A stretch of DNA of 64,000 nucleotides from Photobacterium arenosum (GTDB lineage: Bacteria; Pseudomonadota; Gammaproteobacteria; Enterobacterales; Vibrionaceae): assembly GCF_014841115.1 (NCBI RefSeq), contig NZ_JACYTP010000003.1, positions 62,001 through 126,000 of the forward strand, given 5' to 3'. The notes below the pieces were generated by a model. It worked only from the letters and a program-made list of their open reading frames with translations. It was not told where the DNA came from and did no database searches. The translations under genes and the position numbers were made by a program. Position 1 is the first letter of the stretch, and every line of letters starts with the position of its first letter. Below are positions 38,800-48,797 of the stretch, piece by piece.

Positions 38800-39813
38800 A
38801 TGAGTCTCACGCTTTCCAACGTCATCCTGCACCAATTCTCCAAAAACGAACAAGATGAGCTGTCTGTTCAGTTGAGAGAGCAGGAACTAGAACATACCGA
38901 TACCACCACTGAACTGGTTGCTGAACTGCACCGGGTGTACAGCAGCAAGGGTACCAAAGGCTTTGGCCGATTCTCCGAAGAGAGTGAATTCGGTTACTGG
39001 CTGAAACAGTGCCGCCAGGGAGAACTGGATTTTCTGACTTTTTCAAATCAGGCGTCACAACGTCTGCAATCTGAGCTGGTGAAGTATCCGTTTGCTGATG
39101 CCGGGACACTGGTCATGGCGCAATACCAGTCTCTGGCCACCGATTATCTCTTCATTGGTCTTCTGCCAACCTGCCACAGCATGAAGGTGACTGATCAACT
39201 TGATATTAGCGCCACAGACTATCTGGATGTCAGCAAAATGGAAATTGTTGCCCGGATAGACTTGTCATCCTGGGAGACTGATCCCGAATGTAATCGCTAC
39301 CTGACCTTTATCAAGGGGCGGGTTGGTCGTAAAGTGGCCGACTTTTTCCTGGATTTCCTGCAGGCGGAAGTCGGCCTGGATGTCAAAGTGCAGAATCAGG
39401 TGCTGATGCAGGCGGTTGAGGATTTCTGTGCTGATTCTCGTATGGATAAAGAGGAAAAGCAGCAATACCGCAAGCAGGTCTACGATTACTGCCACGGTCA
39501 GCTGCAGTCCGGTGAAGAAGTTGCGGTGAAAGAGTTGTCGGGTGAATTACCTGCCACAGAGGCCGGGGTCGACTTCTACCAGTTCACCTCCAACCAAGGC
39601 TATGAGCTGGAAGACACCTTTCCGGCTGATCGGACTGCCATGCGTAAGCTGACCAAGTTTGTCGGCTCCGGTGGCGGGCTGACGATCAACTTTGACAGCA
39701 TGCTGCTGGGTGAGCGAATTTTCTACGATCCGGACACCGACACACTGACGATTAAAGGCACACCGCCGAACCTGAAAGATCAGCTTCAGCGACGTCAGAA
39801 CAGCGACACCTGA
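38800..39813 (+). CDS. yejK: nucleoid-associated protein YejK (NdpA)
   Basis: The 337-residue protein matches E. coli YejK/NdpA, a nucleoid-associated protein linked to topoisomerase IV and DNA topology. Blocks are NVILHQFSKNEQDELSVQLR, TKGFGRFSEESEFGYWL and YFLD-like FLDFLQAEVGLDVKVQNQ. The 76-base gap to yejL holds both promoters. A hairpin follows the stop. Confidence 0.92.
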   Translation: MSLTLSNVILHQFSKNEQDELSVQLREQELEHTDTTTELVAELHRVYSSKGTKGFGRFSEESEFGYWLKQCRQGELDFLTFSNQASQRLQSELVKYPFADAGTLVMAQYQSLATDYLFIGLLPTCHSMKVTDQLDISATDYLDVSKMEIVARIDLSSWETDPECNRYLTFIKGRVGRKVADFFLDFLQAEVGLDVKVQNQVLMQAVEDFCADSRMDKEEKQQYRKQVYDYCHGQLQSGEEVAVKELSGELPATEAGVDFYQFTSNQGYELEDTFPADRTAMRKLTKFVGSGGGLTINFDSMLLGERIFYDPDTDTLTIKGTPPNLKDQLQRRQNSDT

Positions 39814-39829
39814 TACGCAGTTGAACAGT

Positions 39830-39861
39830 CGTACTGTACAGTTGGAAATCTGTGCAGTACG
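39830..39861 (+). terminator. hairpin after yejK
   Basis: CGTACTGTACAG pairs with CTGTGCAGTACG (12 bases, one G-U) around TTGGAAAT. The downstream sequence is only moderately T-rich (TCTTATCT). Confidence 0.65.
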
Positions 39862-40529
39862 TCTTATCTAACTTTAGTGTTTCGGACACTTTATCCGTGT
39901 TATTCCTTATCTATTATTCAGAGCCAGTTTGCCTGCGCTGTCCCAACGCTTCACTCCTGATTATCTGCTTATTTTTGATCCTTTTCTCTGCCTTGGAATC
40001 CATCATTCTCGATGCCTTATTTAAGGTTTTTGCCTGTTGAGAGTAAATCAACCTTCTGATTGCGATAAAGTGATGAAAAGATAAATGAATACACGCTTTA
40101 GTGAATTAAAGAGTGTGAAAAACAGTGTTTTAGCTTTTGCAGGAAAATCATGATTTATTCCCTGAAAATCTAGCATCATCGCTCTGTTCAATGACATCAA
40201 ATTAGCTGAATGCTCTAAAAAAACTGGTGCGCTCATCATGCTGCGCTGTGTTACAGCTTTGACACCAGTTAATTTTGGCATTTTGTTGCGTTGGTAGGGG
40301 CTTTGCTTTATGGTATTTAGCTATCTTCGGTTCATGGCCGTTGCGATAATGCAGAGTATTTCTGGCGCGTAACAGCCATGAATGTGGTTTTCAAAAACGT
40401 GATTGAAATGGGTATGCGGCTGTCAGTGTGTCACTGATGGCCTTTATTTGACCTGTTGCATACTGAGGTGGCTTTTCTCCAATCAATTTAGGAGGTGCCC
40501 AATCACGTCAACATGGAGTGTAGCAAGCT
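39862..40529. other. long non-coding region upstream of asd
   Basis: These 668 bases contain no convincing gene. They hold the asd promoter, presumably a long leader, and the structured element described separately at 40222-40270. The asd ribosome site is not obvious: TTTAGGAGGTGCCC lies 36 bases upstream, and the sequence closest to the ATG is GGAGTGTAGCAAGCT. Confidence 0.45.
40222..40270 (+). other. predicted three-way RNA structure upstream of asd
   Basis: AACTGGTG (40222-40229) pairs with CACCAGTT (40263-40270). Between them GCTGT-GTT-ACAGC forms a tight hairpin and GCGC...GCGC a second possible stem. An AATTTTGG-CATTTTG tract follows. It could be a leader element of asd or an intrinsic terminator; the sequence alone cannot decide. 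Confidence 0.35.
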
Positions 40530-41648
40530 ATGATGAAAGTTGGTTTGATCGGTTGGCGCGGCATGGTAGGTTCCGTGCTTATGCAACGTATGGTGGAAGA
40601 AAAAGACTTTGACCATATTGAACCTGTTTTCTTTTCAACCTCTCAGGTTGGAATTCCTGCGCCTGACTTCGGTAAAGATGCAGGCGTACTTCATGATGCA
40701 TTTGATATTGATGCACTGAAGAAGCTTGATGCCATTATTACCTGCCAGGGTGGCAGCTATACCGAGAAGGTGTATCCGGCGCTGCGTCAGGCAGGCTGGA
40801 AAGGTTACTGGATTGATGCGGCGTCTACGCTGCGTATGGATGATCAAACCATCATCACTCTGGATCCGGTTAACTTTGATCAGATTCAGCAGGGTATCCA
40901 CTCTGGCGTGCGTTCATTCGCCGGTGGTAACTGTACTGTCAGCCTGATGCTGATGGCGGTCGGCGGACTGTTTAAGGCAGGTTTGGTTGAGTGGATGACC
41001 TCCCAGACTTATCAGGCGGCGTCAGGCGCGGGTGCCAAGAATATGCGTGAGTTGATCTCTCAGATGGGTGTTATTAATGACAACGTTACCAGCGAGCTGG
41101 CTAATCCGGCCACGTCTATTCTGGATATCGACCGTAAAGTGGCGCAAGCCATGCGCTCTGCCGATTTCCCGACATCTGAGTTCGGTGTGCCGTTGGCGGG
41201 CTCTCTGATCCCCTGGATCGATGTGAAGCGTGAAAACGGTCAGAGCAAAGAAGAGTGGAAAGGCGGCGTCGAGACCAACAAGATTCTGGCAACCGGCAAC
41301 AGCCCGATTGCGATTGACGGTACCTGTGTGCGTATCGGTGCGATGCGTTGTCACAGCCAGGCGCTGACGCTGAAACTGAAGAAGAACGTCCCGCTGGATG
41401 AAATCGAAGGTATTATTGCGTCGCACAATGACTGGGTTAAAGTGATCCCGAATGAGCGCGACATTACTATGCAGGAGCTGACGCCAACGAAAGTGACAGG
41501 CACTCTGTCTGTACCTGTGGGCCGTCTGCGTAAGCTGGCAATGGGCGATGATTTCCTGAATGCGTTCACTGTGGGTGATCAGCTGTTGTGGGGTGCTGCT
41601 GAGCCGCTGCGCCGTACACTGCGTATCATTCTGGCAGAGAAAGCCTGA
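40530..41648 (+). CDS. asd: aspartate-semialdehyde dehydrogenase
   Basis: The 372-residue enzyme reduces aspartyl phosphate with NADPH, in the pathway to lysine, threonine, methionine and diaminopimelate. The NADP motif is [19 protein letters not shown], and the catalytic Cys is in [18 protein letters not shown] (near 136). It is of the E. coli type (367 residues), not the shorter Gram-positive type. Two adjacent ATGs at 40530 and 40533 are possible starts. A terminator follows. Vibrionaceae often carry two asd genes; this one lies near sodB as in V. cholerae. Confidence 0.95.
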   Translation: MMKVGLIGWRGMVGSVLMQRMVEEKDFDHIEPVFFSTSQVGIPAPDFGKDAGVLHDAFDIDALKKLDAIITCQGGSYTEKVYPALRQAGWKGYWIDAASTLRMDDQTIITLDPVNFDQIQQGIHSGVRSFAGGNCTVSLMLMAVGGLFKAGLVEWMTSQTYQAASGAGAKNMRELISQMGVINDNVTSELANPATSILDIDRKVAQAMRSADFPTSEFGVPLAGSLIPWIDVKRENGQSKEEWKGGVETNKILATGNSPIAIDGTCVRIGAMRCHSQALTLKLKKNVPLDEIEGIIASHNDWVKVIPNERDITMQELTPTKVTGTLSVPVGRLRKLAMGDDFLNAFTVGDQLLWGAAEPLRRTLRIILAEKA

Positions 41649-41745
41649 TTGTTTGATAATTCAGACCAGAGGTTATTGCTCAGTAAGTAGTGGGGCTGCC
41701 TGCTGAAAAATCAGCAACTGAACAATCAACAACAAAGAACCATAA

Positions 41746-41776
41746 GAAAAGGCCCGCACTGAATGTGCGGGCCTTT
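41746..41776. terminator. bidirectional terminator between asd and sodB
   Basis: AAAAGGCCCGCAC pairs with GTGCGGGCCTTTT around TGAAT. It serves both convergent genes. Confidence 0.9.
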
Positions 41777-41803
41777 TGCGATCTTAACCGTTAGGTTTGA
41801 GAA

Positions 41804-42388
41804 TTAAGCTGCCAGGTTATTAGCAACGAATTCCCAGTTAACCAGTGCCCAGAAACCGTTCATGTAGTCGGGACGCAGGTTACGGTAGTCGATGTAGTAA
41901 GCGTGTTCCCACAGATCAACAGTCAGCAGAGGAGTGACACCTGCTTCAGTCAGTGGCGTACCAGCGTTAGACGTGTTAACGATGTCCAGAGAACCGTCTG
42001 CTTTTTTCACCAACCAAGTCCATGATGAACCAAAGTTGTTGATTGCTGAATCAGTGAATTTTGCTTTGAATGCGTCAAAAGAACCAAACGCTTTAACAAT
42101 GGCATCCGCCACTGCGCCAGTTGGCTCACCGCCGCCGTTCGGGCTCAGGCAGTGCCAGTAGAAAGTGTGGTTCCAGATCTGAGCTGCGTTGTTGAAAACA
42201 CCGCCAGTCGAGGTCTTGATGATCTCTTCCAGAGATTTGTCTGCGTACTCAGTACCTTCGATCAGGCCGTTCAGTTTCACAACATAAGTGTTGTGGTGCT
42301 TACCGTGGTGGTATTCCAGCGTTTCTTGAGAAATGTGTGGCTCAAGTGCATTTTTCTCGTACGGTAGAGCAGGTAGTTCGAATGCCAT
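41804..42388 (-). CDS. sodB: superoxide dismutase [Fe] SodB
   Basis: The 194-residue cytoplasmic enzyme matches E. coli SodB from MAFELPALPYEKNALEPH. Metal ligands are His in LEYHHGKHHNTY, His in QIWNHTFYW, and Asp/His in LTVDLWEHAYYIDY. The Gln in NNAAQIWNH and the TSNAGTPLT block mark the iron type. The start at 42388 has GGAG upstream. It is divergent from grxD, as in E. coli. In Vibrio and E. coli sodB is controlled by Fur and RyhB; an inverted repeat lies in its promoter region. Confidence 0.96.
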   Translation of the reverse strand: MAFELPALPYEKNALEPHISQETLEYHHGKHHNTYVVKLNGLIEGTEYADKSLEEIIKTSTGGVFNNAAQIWNHTFYWHCLSPNGGGEPTGAVADAIVKAFGSFDAFKAKFTDSAINNFGSSWTWLVKKADGSLDIVNTSNAGTPLTEAGVTPLLTVDLWEHAYYIDYRNLRPDYMNGFWALVNWEFVANNLAA

Positions 42389-42488
42389 TACTCGATTCTC
42401 CATATTGATGGTGTGGGCAGACCCACGACATTGCTTCCGTTAGCAGGCAACAGCCTGCGTCACTTCAAACTGTGTTTGTTATTGTATA

Positions 42489-42503
42489 CAAGCGATAGGC
42501 TTG
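42489..42503. promoter_or_regulatory. inverted repeat in the sodB promoter region
   Basis: CAAGC and GCTTG flank GATAG, next to TATACAAT on the minus strand, which could be the sodB -10 box. A palindrome near the promoter is also known for E. coli sodB. No other element is clear in the 320-base sodB-grxD gap. Confidence 0.4.
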
Positions 42504-42708
42504 CGTGTTTGCAAATCATTTTAGCAAGTTTTTTCTTTATTAAAAGTAGTCTGAATGAAAAAGGTCGCTGCAAGCAGAAGATGGCAAGCAAGCGTTCAGA
42601 CAAGTATAAGTCTTAACCTTACTTTTATTAGGCGTTTTTTTCCTTGCCGTGACAAAGTAGAATGTGGGTATCACACTTACTATAAAGCTAACGTTGTTAG
42701 AGGAAGCT

Positions 42709-43050
42709 ATGGAAACCATCGACAAAATCAAACAGCAGATCGAAGAAAACCCAATTCTGCTGTACATGAAAGGATCACCAAAACTGCCGAGCTGCGGTTT
42801 CTCTTCACAGGCTTCTCAGGCACTGATGGCTTGTGGTGAAAAGTTTGCTTACGTTGATATCCTGCAAAACCCGGATATCCGTGCTGAACTGCCAATTTAC
42901 GCGCAATGGCCAACTTTCCCGCAGCTGTGGATTGAAGGCGAGCTGGTTGGCGGCTGTGACATTATTCTGGAAATGTTCCAGAAAGGTGAACTGCAACCTT
43001 TGATCAAAGAAGCCGCAGCGCGTCGCGACAGTGCTGAAGCCGCAGAATAA
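42709..43050 (+). CDS. grxD: monothiol glutaredoxin GrxD
   Basis: The 113-residue protein is a CGFS-type glutaredoxin that carries [2Fe-2S] clusters. The motif is in KGSPKLPSCGFSSQA (Cys near 29), followed by the glutathione-binding TFPQLWIEGELVGGCDI. The ATG at 42709 has AGAGGAAG upstream; the 15-codon extension is spurious. It is divergent from sodB and ends at a strong terminator. Confidence 0.96.
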   Translation: METIDKIKQQIEENPILLYMKGSPKLPSCGFSSQASQALMACGEKFAYVDILQNPDIRAELPIYAQWPTFPQLWIEGELVGGCDIILEMFQKGELQPLIKEAAARRDSAEAAE

Positions 43051-43073
43051 TTTCTGAAAGCTGCTGTACTGAT

Positions 43074-43104
43074 AAAAAAAGACCCCGCACTGCGGGGTCT
43101 TTCT
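43074..43104. terminator. bidirectional terminator after grxD
   Basis: AAAGACCCCGCA / TGCGGGGTCTTT with a 2-base loop, preceded by an A-run and followed by TTTCTGTTT. Confidence 0.9.
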
Positions 43105-43127
43105 GTTTCTGCCAAACAATGAGCGGC

Positions 43128-44450
43128 TTACAGCATCATGGAAGCCAGCCAGCCAAAGGCTATCAGCGGCAGGTTGTAGTGAATAAAGGTCGGCACAACT
43201 GTGTCCCACACGTGCTCGTGCTGGCCGTCAGCATTCAGACCGGCTGTCGGGCCCAGGGTTGAATCCGAGGCCGGCGATCCGGCATCACCCAGTGCAGCAG
43301 CAGTACCGACCAGCGCCACAGTCGCCAGCGGCGAGAAGCCAAAGCTCAGACATAATGGCACATAGATAGTCGCCAGGATGGGAATGGTCGAGAACGATGA
43401 CCCTATGCCCATAGTCACCAGCAGGCCAACCACCAGCATCAGCAGGGCAGCCAGCGCTTTGTTGTCGCCGATGGCATGAGACAGCGAACTGACCAGGGTT
43501 TCCACCCCGCCAGTGGCTTTCATGACTGCCGCAAAACCGGCAGCCGCAATCATGATGAAACCTATCATTGCCATCATGTGCACGCCTTTGGTGAACACGT
43601 CATGGGTATCTTTCCATTTGATCACACCGGCAAGGGTAAACACCATGAAACCGGCCAGACCACCGATGATCATCGAACCACTGTACAGCTGAACGCCCAG
43701 AGCGGCCGCGATAGCAATCATGGCCACATAAACATGCTGCATGTTGATCTCAGCGTGCTCCGGTTCGCTGGCCAGGATTTGCGCTTCAGAATATTCCCGT
43801 GGTTTGCGGTAGCTGACAAAGGTGGCCAGCAGCAGACCAAACAGCATGCCGGCCGCCGGCAGAATCATGGCATAAGGCACCTGGCTGGCGGCGACATCCA
43901 GGCCATTGTCATGCAGGTTTTTCAGCAGGATATTATTGAGGAAAATACCGCCAAAGCCCACAGGCAGCACCATGTAAGGTGTCACCAGACCAAAGGTCAG
44001 TACGCAGGCAATCAGGCGGCGATCCAGCTTAAGTTTGGCGAACACATGCAGCAAAGGGGGAATCACAATAGGGATGAAAGCAATGTGCACCGGAATCGCA
44101 TTCTGCGATGAAATAGACAGCAGCAGCAGAATGGTCAGCACTGAGTACTTCACCCCGGTCGCCGCTGCCGCATTATGATGGCCGCTGATACGTTTGATGA
44201 CTTTTTGTGCCAGTACATCCGTAATACCCGAACGGGAAATGGCAACGGCGAAGGTGCCCAGCATGGCATAGCTCAATGCTGTGGTAGCACCGCCGCCCAA
44301 TCCGCCTTCGAAGGCAGAGATGGTATCTGTGAGGGAGAGCCCTCCGACAAGTCCGCCGAGGATGGCACTGAAGGTCAGTGCGACCACGACGTTGACTCGC
44401 ATCAGCGCCAGCACCAGCATGACGCAGACGGAAATAACGACAGGATTCAT
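43128..44450 (-). CDS. Na+/H+ antiporter family (NhaC/YuiF-type) transporter
   Basis: The 440-residue protein has about 11-12 transmembrane helices. Family blocks include [40 protein letters not shown] and [20 protein letters not shown]. Such proteins are annotated as Na+/H+ antiporters in Vibrio and Haemophilus, but members of the YuiF branch transport amino acids (histidine) in Bacillus, so the substrate is open. The start may be at 44450 or five codons upstream. It is transcribed alone. Confidence 0.8.
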   Translation of the reverse strand: MNPVVISVCVMLVLALMRVNVVVALTFSAILGGLVGGLSLTDTISAFEGGLGGGATTALSYAMLGTFAVAISRSGITDVLAQKVIKRISGHHNAAAATGVKYSVLTILLLLSISSQNAIPVHIAFIPIVIPPLLHVFAKLKLDRRLIACVLTFGLVTPYMVLPVGFGGIFLNNILLKNLHDNGLDVAASQVPYAMILPAAGMLFGLLLATFVSYRKPREYSEAQILASEPEHAEINMQHVYVAMIAIAAALGVQLYSGSMIIGGLAGFMVFTLAGVIKWKDTHDVFTKGVHMMAMIGFIMIAAAGFAAVMKATGGVETLVSSLSHAIGDNKALAALLMLVVGLLVTMGIGSSFSTIPILATIYVPLCLSFGFSPLATVALVGTAAALGDAGSPASDSTLGPTAGLNADGQHEHVWDTVVPTFIHYNLPLIAFGWLASMML

Positions 44451-44710
44451 AAAACGACTTTCCATTGATAGTTGTGTTATTGCATAACTGAATAATCATG
44501 CTATCCAGGCTGCAATGTGCAGGCCGTCTAGTTTGCTGAAAATTTCTTACATGTCGAGAAAAAACTATGCTCAGGGTGGGATTTTTAGCCGGATATAGTG
44601 AAAGGTAAATCAGAATACAAATGAACGGCTGTCTGATACTGACTCGATCAGGTTGTTCAAAGCGATTCGGGATAGGTTTTTTGTTATGCAAAGGCAATTC
44701 AGCAAAGATA

Positions 44711-44735
44711 AAAAAGGCCAGCGGAGCTGGCCTTT
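44711..44735 (-). terminator. terminator of volA
   Basis: AAAGGCCAGC / GCTGGCCTTT with a short loop is followed on the minus strand by TTTTTATC, 26 bases after the volA stop. Confidence 0.85.
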
Positions 44736-44760
44736 GGAACTTGAGAGATAACAGCAGGTG

Positions 44761-47220
44761 TTATGGCATGGTTGTCATCAGGCTGGAGTTACTCACTGTG
44801 ATGTTTCCTTCGGTCAGGAAGGTTTTTGCCTGCGCTTGCATTTCGGTTGTGGTTGCAGGGTCAGCGGCTGGATCTGCAATCGAACTGTGATTGCCGCTGA
44901 CAAAGATGCCTGCAGATTTAGTGACACTTGATACAGTATTTTCAAACTGTTCGAAGCCGCTGTTGATCAATGGCAGTGTACCGCCAAACGGTGAATAGAT
45001 AACATCCGTTTGTGGATTCAGACCGTTTGGAATCACGCTGTCGTCAACCACCATAGTCATATACTGCTGTGTCTCATCCGAAACCTGACCAATCAAGTTG
45101 ATCGGGTCCACGGTATCTAGAACAGACTGTGCCGCATAAGCGAACAGAGCAATTTCAGTAAACAGTTCAGTGCGTTGCGCCTCGTTCATCTTAGTTGTTA
45201 CAAAAGTATCAAAGCAGGTTTGTGCTGTTTCAGGGGTTATGCAGGCACTCTGACTATAGGTTTTGTATAGCTCGTTTCTGCTCGCCAAGAGTTTACTTTT
45301 CACCAATGGGCCAAAGCTGTCGGAATTCAGCAACAGATAAGCGATTCCGGCGCCTGGGTTTGCATACTCAGCACGGTTAACAGTAAACGCGCCAGCTTCC
45401 AGAGCGGTGTCTGTGGTCACTGGCTTATTGGCTGTGGCCGTGAAACCAATACCCGTCATTGCACCCAGAGAATGCCCGATGTAACTCACACCAACCAGAT
45501 TGCCTGTTTTATCCACCGGTGAAAGCAAAGTGAGTGGTGCTGTCGGGTTTGGTGAACCAGCTTGATTCATCTGGAACTGTAAGCCAAGCGCAGTACGTAA
45601 ACTGAGCGTATCAATGATGGATTCGCGGAAGTTATCTCGCGCCACGTTCAGATAAGCCAGGTTCATGTAAACATCTGGTGTTGATTGACTGGTTACATGC
45701 ACAACATTATCGCCACTGTCTTTGATGCCGCGTGAGCCATGTAATGGATGGTCGATCGCAATCATTGCCATGCACTTATCGTCGATAATGCCGGGTGCTA
45801 ATGCCAGAACAGAATCCTTATTACCGGTAATACCATGTTGGTACATGGTGACTGGGATACCTGTCTGATTCGTGAGTTCTGTGCCACAGTTTGCCAATGC
45901 TGGCATGACCAGTGTATAAGGCACACTCTCCATCGATTTTAGCTGAGGAATCGGACTGTACTGGGTGATGAGACGCTCAGGGTCTAATTGACTGCCATTA
46001 GCTAAGGTCAGTTTGGCCCCGGTTAAAGCGGAAATGACCTTCTTCTGGATGTCTGCATCACTGCGAACCATTGCCAGATCAGTTGTCGAGATTGATGGTG
46101 TCAGTGCAGCTAATTGTTGGGCTATTGCAGCTTTATCAGCATCTGTTCCGTTTTTAAGCACGTGGGTGATTTTCGCCAGACTTGGCATGCCGCTCTGCCA
46201 CGGAGTGGTCATCCAGGCATCATTAGCGTCTGATTTGTTGAGGAAGTAGGGGATCGAAACTGTCCCTTCATGGGTTGTCAGGCCAATAGTGGAATAAAGC
46301 GTCTGTACCGCTGCAGGTACTAGGCCAGTGATGTCAAGGGCTGTTGGGGCTGTGAAAGTAAACATTCCCGTTGTATCGACATTATTCGGGTTCGCCGTCC
46401 CTTTCCAGACAGCATTGGCAGTACCGCCTTTACCAATGGCCTGTGCGGCTAGCGCAATGGCACCTTTGGTGGCAAACAGAACATCGCCAGCAGATGTAGT
46501 TGTGAACCAGCTGGAGTAAATGATTTTGTTCTGCGCAACACCTGTCGTTACTGCAATGGTTTGCTCAACTGCGTGGGTGATTGCCTGAGCTGGCACCAAC
46601 TTTTCTGATGGTACGCTGCCCTTGGACTTCAGGCCGGCATACGTATTGGTCATACCAACTGGATTTCCTTTGGCATCCTTTAGATCATTGGTTACAGCGA
46701 ACATATAGTTACTGGCCGGATCCAGAGGTTTCAATGGTAATACAGTTAGTGTCTTACCCGAGACGCGGACCATGAAGTCACCATCGGCAGCAGACAGTTG
46801 AACGGGTTGCGTACTGTCGGCGCTGTTTGTTGGATCGCCTGATTTGATGAGCACGAATCCGTTGGCAGCGGTGTTGGCATCTAAATCGTTTCCGGTGAAG
46901 TCAATCACAATTGGTTGTGTGGTGCTCCAGCCATCAGCTTTGCCCAGTGCGACTTGAGGATCGGCAAGATTAGCAGGGTTGCTTGCTGAATCGTCGACAC
47001 TCAATGTCCCGTCTTTTTGATCCATTGCCAGGAAGGTTGGCTTGATGATCACTGGATTGTTGGGGTCCGAAATCAGATCAAACGCAATTTTTGTTTCGGC
47101 ATTGAGGCTGTTTTTAATATCCGGATCGATAGTCGGCGTACCGCTCAGGCCTTGTTCGTCACCACAACCGTAAAGTGAGAAGCTGGATGCAACCAGCAGG
47201 GCAAGTAATTTTTTGTTCAT
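44761..47220 (-). CDS. volA: surface lipoprotein lysophospholipase of VolA / Pla-1/cef lipase type
   Basis: The 819-residue protein has a lipoprotein signal peptide with lipobox LYGC (Cys19), an N-terminal Ig-like region, and an alpha/beta-hydrolase domain with the nucleophile elbow SYIGHSLGAMTG (near residue 585). It matches VolA of V. cholerae and the Pla-1/cef extracellular lipase family. VolA is known to cleave lysophosphatidylcholine outside the cell so that FadL can import the fatty acid. It lies 39 bases after fadL and is probably co-transcribed with it. A second Cys pair lies near 475-490. Confidence 0.9.
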   Translation of the reverse strand: MNKKLLALLVASSFSLYGCGDEQGLSGTPTIDPDIKNSLNAETKIAFDLISDPNNPVIIKPTFLAMDQKDGTLSVDDSASNPANLADPQVALGKADGWSTTQPIVIDFTGNDLDANTAANGFVLIKSGDPTNSADSTQPVQLSAADGDFMVRVSGKTLTVLPLKPLDPASNYMFAVTNDLKDAKGNPVGMTNTYAGLKSKGSVPSEKLVPAQAITHAVEQTIAVTTGVAQNKIIYSSWFTTTSAGDVLFATKGAIALAAQAIGKGGTANAVWKGTANPNNVDTTGMFTFTAPTALDITGLVPAAVQTLYSTIGLTTHEGTVSIPYFLNKSDANDAWMTTPWQSGMPSLAKITHVLKNGTDADKAAIAQQLAALTPSISTTDLAMVRSDADIQKKVISALTGAKLTLANGSQLDPERLITQYSPIPQLKSMESVPYTLVMPALANCGTELTNQTGIPVTMYQHGITGNKDSVLALAPGIIDDKCMAMIAIDHPLHGSRGIKDSGDNVVHVTSQSTPDVYMNLAYLNVARDNFRESIIDTLSLRTALGLQFQMNQAGSPNPTAPLTLLSPVDKTGNLVGVSYIGHSLGAMTGIGFTATANKPVTTDTALEAGAFTVNRAEYANPGAGIAYLLLNSDSFGPLVKSKLLASRNELYKTYSQSACITPETAQTCFDTFVTTKMNEAQRTELFTEIALFAYAAQSVLDTVDPINLIGQVSDETQQYMTMVVDDSVIPNGLNPQTDVIYSPFGGTLPLINSGFEQFENTVSSVTKSAGIFVSGNHSSIADPAADPATTTEMQAQAKTFLTEGNITVSNSSLMTTMP

Positions 47221-47259
47221 ATTTTATCCCTAAATTCTGTTCAACTGATAGCGATTGGC

Positions 47260-48507
47260 TTAGAAGCTGTAGTTCACCTGGCCGGAAGCGATAATCGCGC
47301 CGCCACTGGACTCAAAGGTGTCGCCGTCTTCGGTGAAAGTCAGTTCATCGGCGATCAGGTAAGCGATGCCGGCATCAAACGACAGATTTGCGTTGTAGTT
47401 GTACGTCGCACCTGCTGTAAACCAGTTACGGTCGGTATCGGGAATGCTCAGGGTTGGTTTACCAGCCTGTTCATCAAAGGCATAGCCACCGCGTACTGTC
47501 CATTCTGTGTTGATGTTATAGGTTGTACCAATCGCATAACGGAAGGTGTCGTCATACTTTTCATCTTTCAGCAAACACAGACCTGCGCTGCCGTCGTATC
47601 CTGGTACGCATTGATCCCCTGTTGCGCGCAGCTCTTCAAATTTGCTGTATTGTGTCCATTGCACGCTATAGTGGACCGCCCACTGATTGTTCAGTTGATG
47701 GAAACCGGAAAATTCAGCAATAGCAGGAAGCACCACGGTTAAGTCACCCGGTACAGTGTTGTTGGGAGAGCCAGTGATACGGCCTGTGTAGTCGGTAAAA
47801 TCACCTTCAAAGTCCATATCGGTCTGTGAGCGGTAGCTGAGGCCAAAGCGGTTGTTATCGTTCAGTTCAAACAATGCCCCCACGTTCCAGCCAAATCCCC
47901 AGGTATCACCTTCCATATTGACGCTCTTATCGCTTGGATCGGCGCCCGGAATAAATACTGCGAGATCACCTAAGAAGCGATTCAACTCGGCTGAACCATA
48001 AATTGCGCTGACACCTGCGCCCAGGCTCAGTTGCTTGTTTACACGATAAGCAATACTTGGGTTGAAATTCACAGTAATTAGTGACGTCTCGCCCGCAGAT
48101 GAACCTGCATGGAAAGAGGGATCGTAATCTGTGGTGACACCGTAGTTAGAAAATAGGGCCAGACCAAACGCCAGCTTGTCGTTGATCGGCTGAATATAGT
48201 AACCGGCAGGAACAAAGCCCGGAGGTGCAATGTCATTGGCTTTTTGGTCACGATTAACGCTGTCGACATCGATTGCCGGGTCAACAATGCTTAAGCCACC
48301 CGAAAGGGCGCGCTGCTTGAACATGGTCGATGCGGCGGGGTTACGGGCCAGCACTGCGGCGTTATCGGCAATCGCGGCTTCACCGGCGAAAGCCCGGCCT
48401 AAACCGCTGGCGGAGTGTTCAGCTACCTGGAAACCAGCACTTTGCGCCTGGAGGGATGTCAGCGCGGCGGCTACGGCGAGTGCGGTTACATGAAATCTTT
48501 TGGACAT
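47260..48507 (-). CDS. fadL: long-chain fatty acid outer-membrane transporter FadL
   Basis: The 415-residue protein starts with a Sec signal peptide (FHVTALAVAAALTSLQAQSAG) and the N-terminal hatch motif of FadL (GFQVAEHSASGLGRAFAGEA), followed by beta-barrel strands, and ends with a typical outer-membrane C terminus (ASGQVNYSF). It imports long-chain fatty acids. It is the first gene of the fadL-volA pair. Members often carry NPA near residue 57, visible here as ARNPAASTMF. No clear FadR site is seen upstream. Confidence 0.93.
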   Translation of the reverse strand: MSKRFHVTALAVAAALTSLQAQSAGFQVAEHSASGLGRAFAGEAAIADNAAVLARNPAASTMFKQRALSGGLSIVDPAIDVDSVNRDQKANDIAPPGFVPAGYYIQPINDKLAFGLALFSNYGVTTDYDPSFHAGSSAGETSLITVNFNPSIAYRVNKQLSLGAGVSAIYGSAELNRFLGDLAVFIPGADPSDKSVNMEGDTWGFGWNVGALFELNDNNRFGLSYRSQTDMDFEGDFTDYTGRITGSPNNTVPGDLTVVLPAIAEFSGFHQLNNQWAVHYSVQWTQYSKFEELRATGDQCVPGYDGSAGLCLLKDEKYDDTFRYAIGTTYNINTEWTVRGGYAFDEQAGKPTLSIPDTDRNWFTAGATYNYNANLSFDAGIAYLIADELTFTEDGDTFESSGGAIIASGQVNYSF

Positions 48508-48732
48508 TCTGCTGCCTCTCTTGTTGTTTATTATTGATATGCTTCGCGTTCTTCAATCCACGAAAGAATGGTGAATCAGCTTGTAGACTCGGAGTATAAG
48601 GATTCGCTACGCCAATGTTAACCATATGTAACAGGGTGTTTGAGGTGTAGTAAGGCTATTTGTACGGTGTATTATTTATCTGTGTTTTAAACTCATGTTT
48701 AATTAATTTCGGACGTTTGTTTCATTTTTGTG

Positions 48733-48757
48733 AAAAGGCCCAGCAAGGCTGGGCTTT
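48733..48757 (-). terminator. terminator-like hairpin at 48733-48757
   Basis: AAGGCCCAGC / GCTGGGCTTT with a 3-base loop is followed on the minus strand by TTTTCACAAAA. On the minus strand it comes after the rnt stop (48798), so it ends rnt, within the fadL-rnt gap of 290 bases, which also holds the fadL promoter. Confidence 0.8.
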
Positions 48758-48797
48758 GGTAGGAGGTCTGATGAGTGTTTCTGTTTCAGGTCTGACC

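Noticed and set aside
40290..40529. Lysine riboswitch before asd
   Set aside because: A GGAGGTGC string is present but none of the other conserved helices or junction motifs are seen; it lies too near the start codon for a complete aptamer.
48508..48700. FadR operator upstream of fadL
   Set aside because: The best candidate, AGCTTGTAGACTC near 48577, lacks a base in the core compared with the 17-bp site, so I do not call it.
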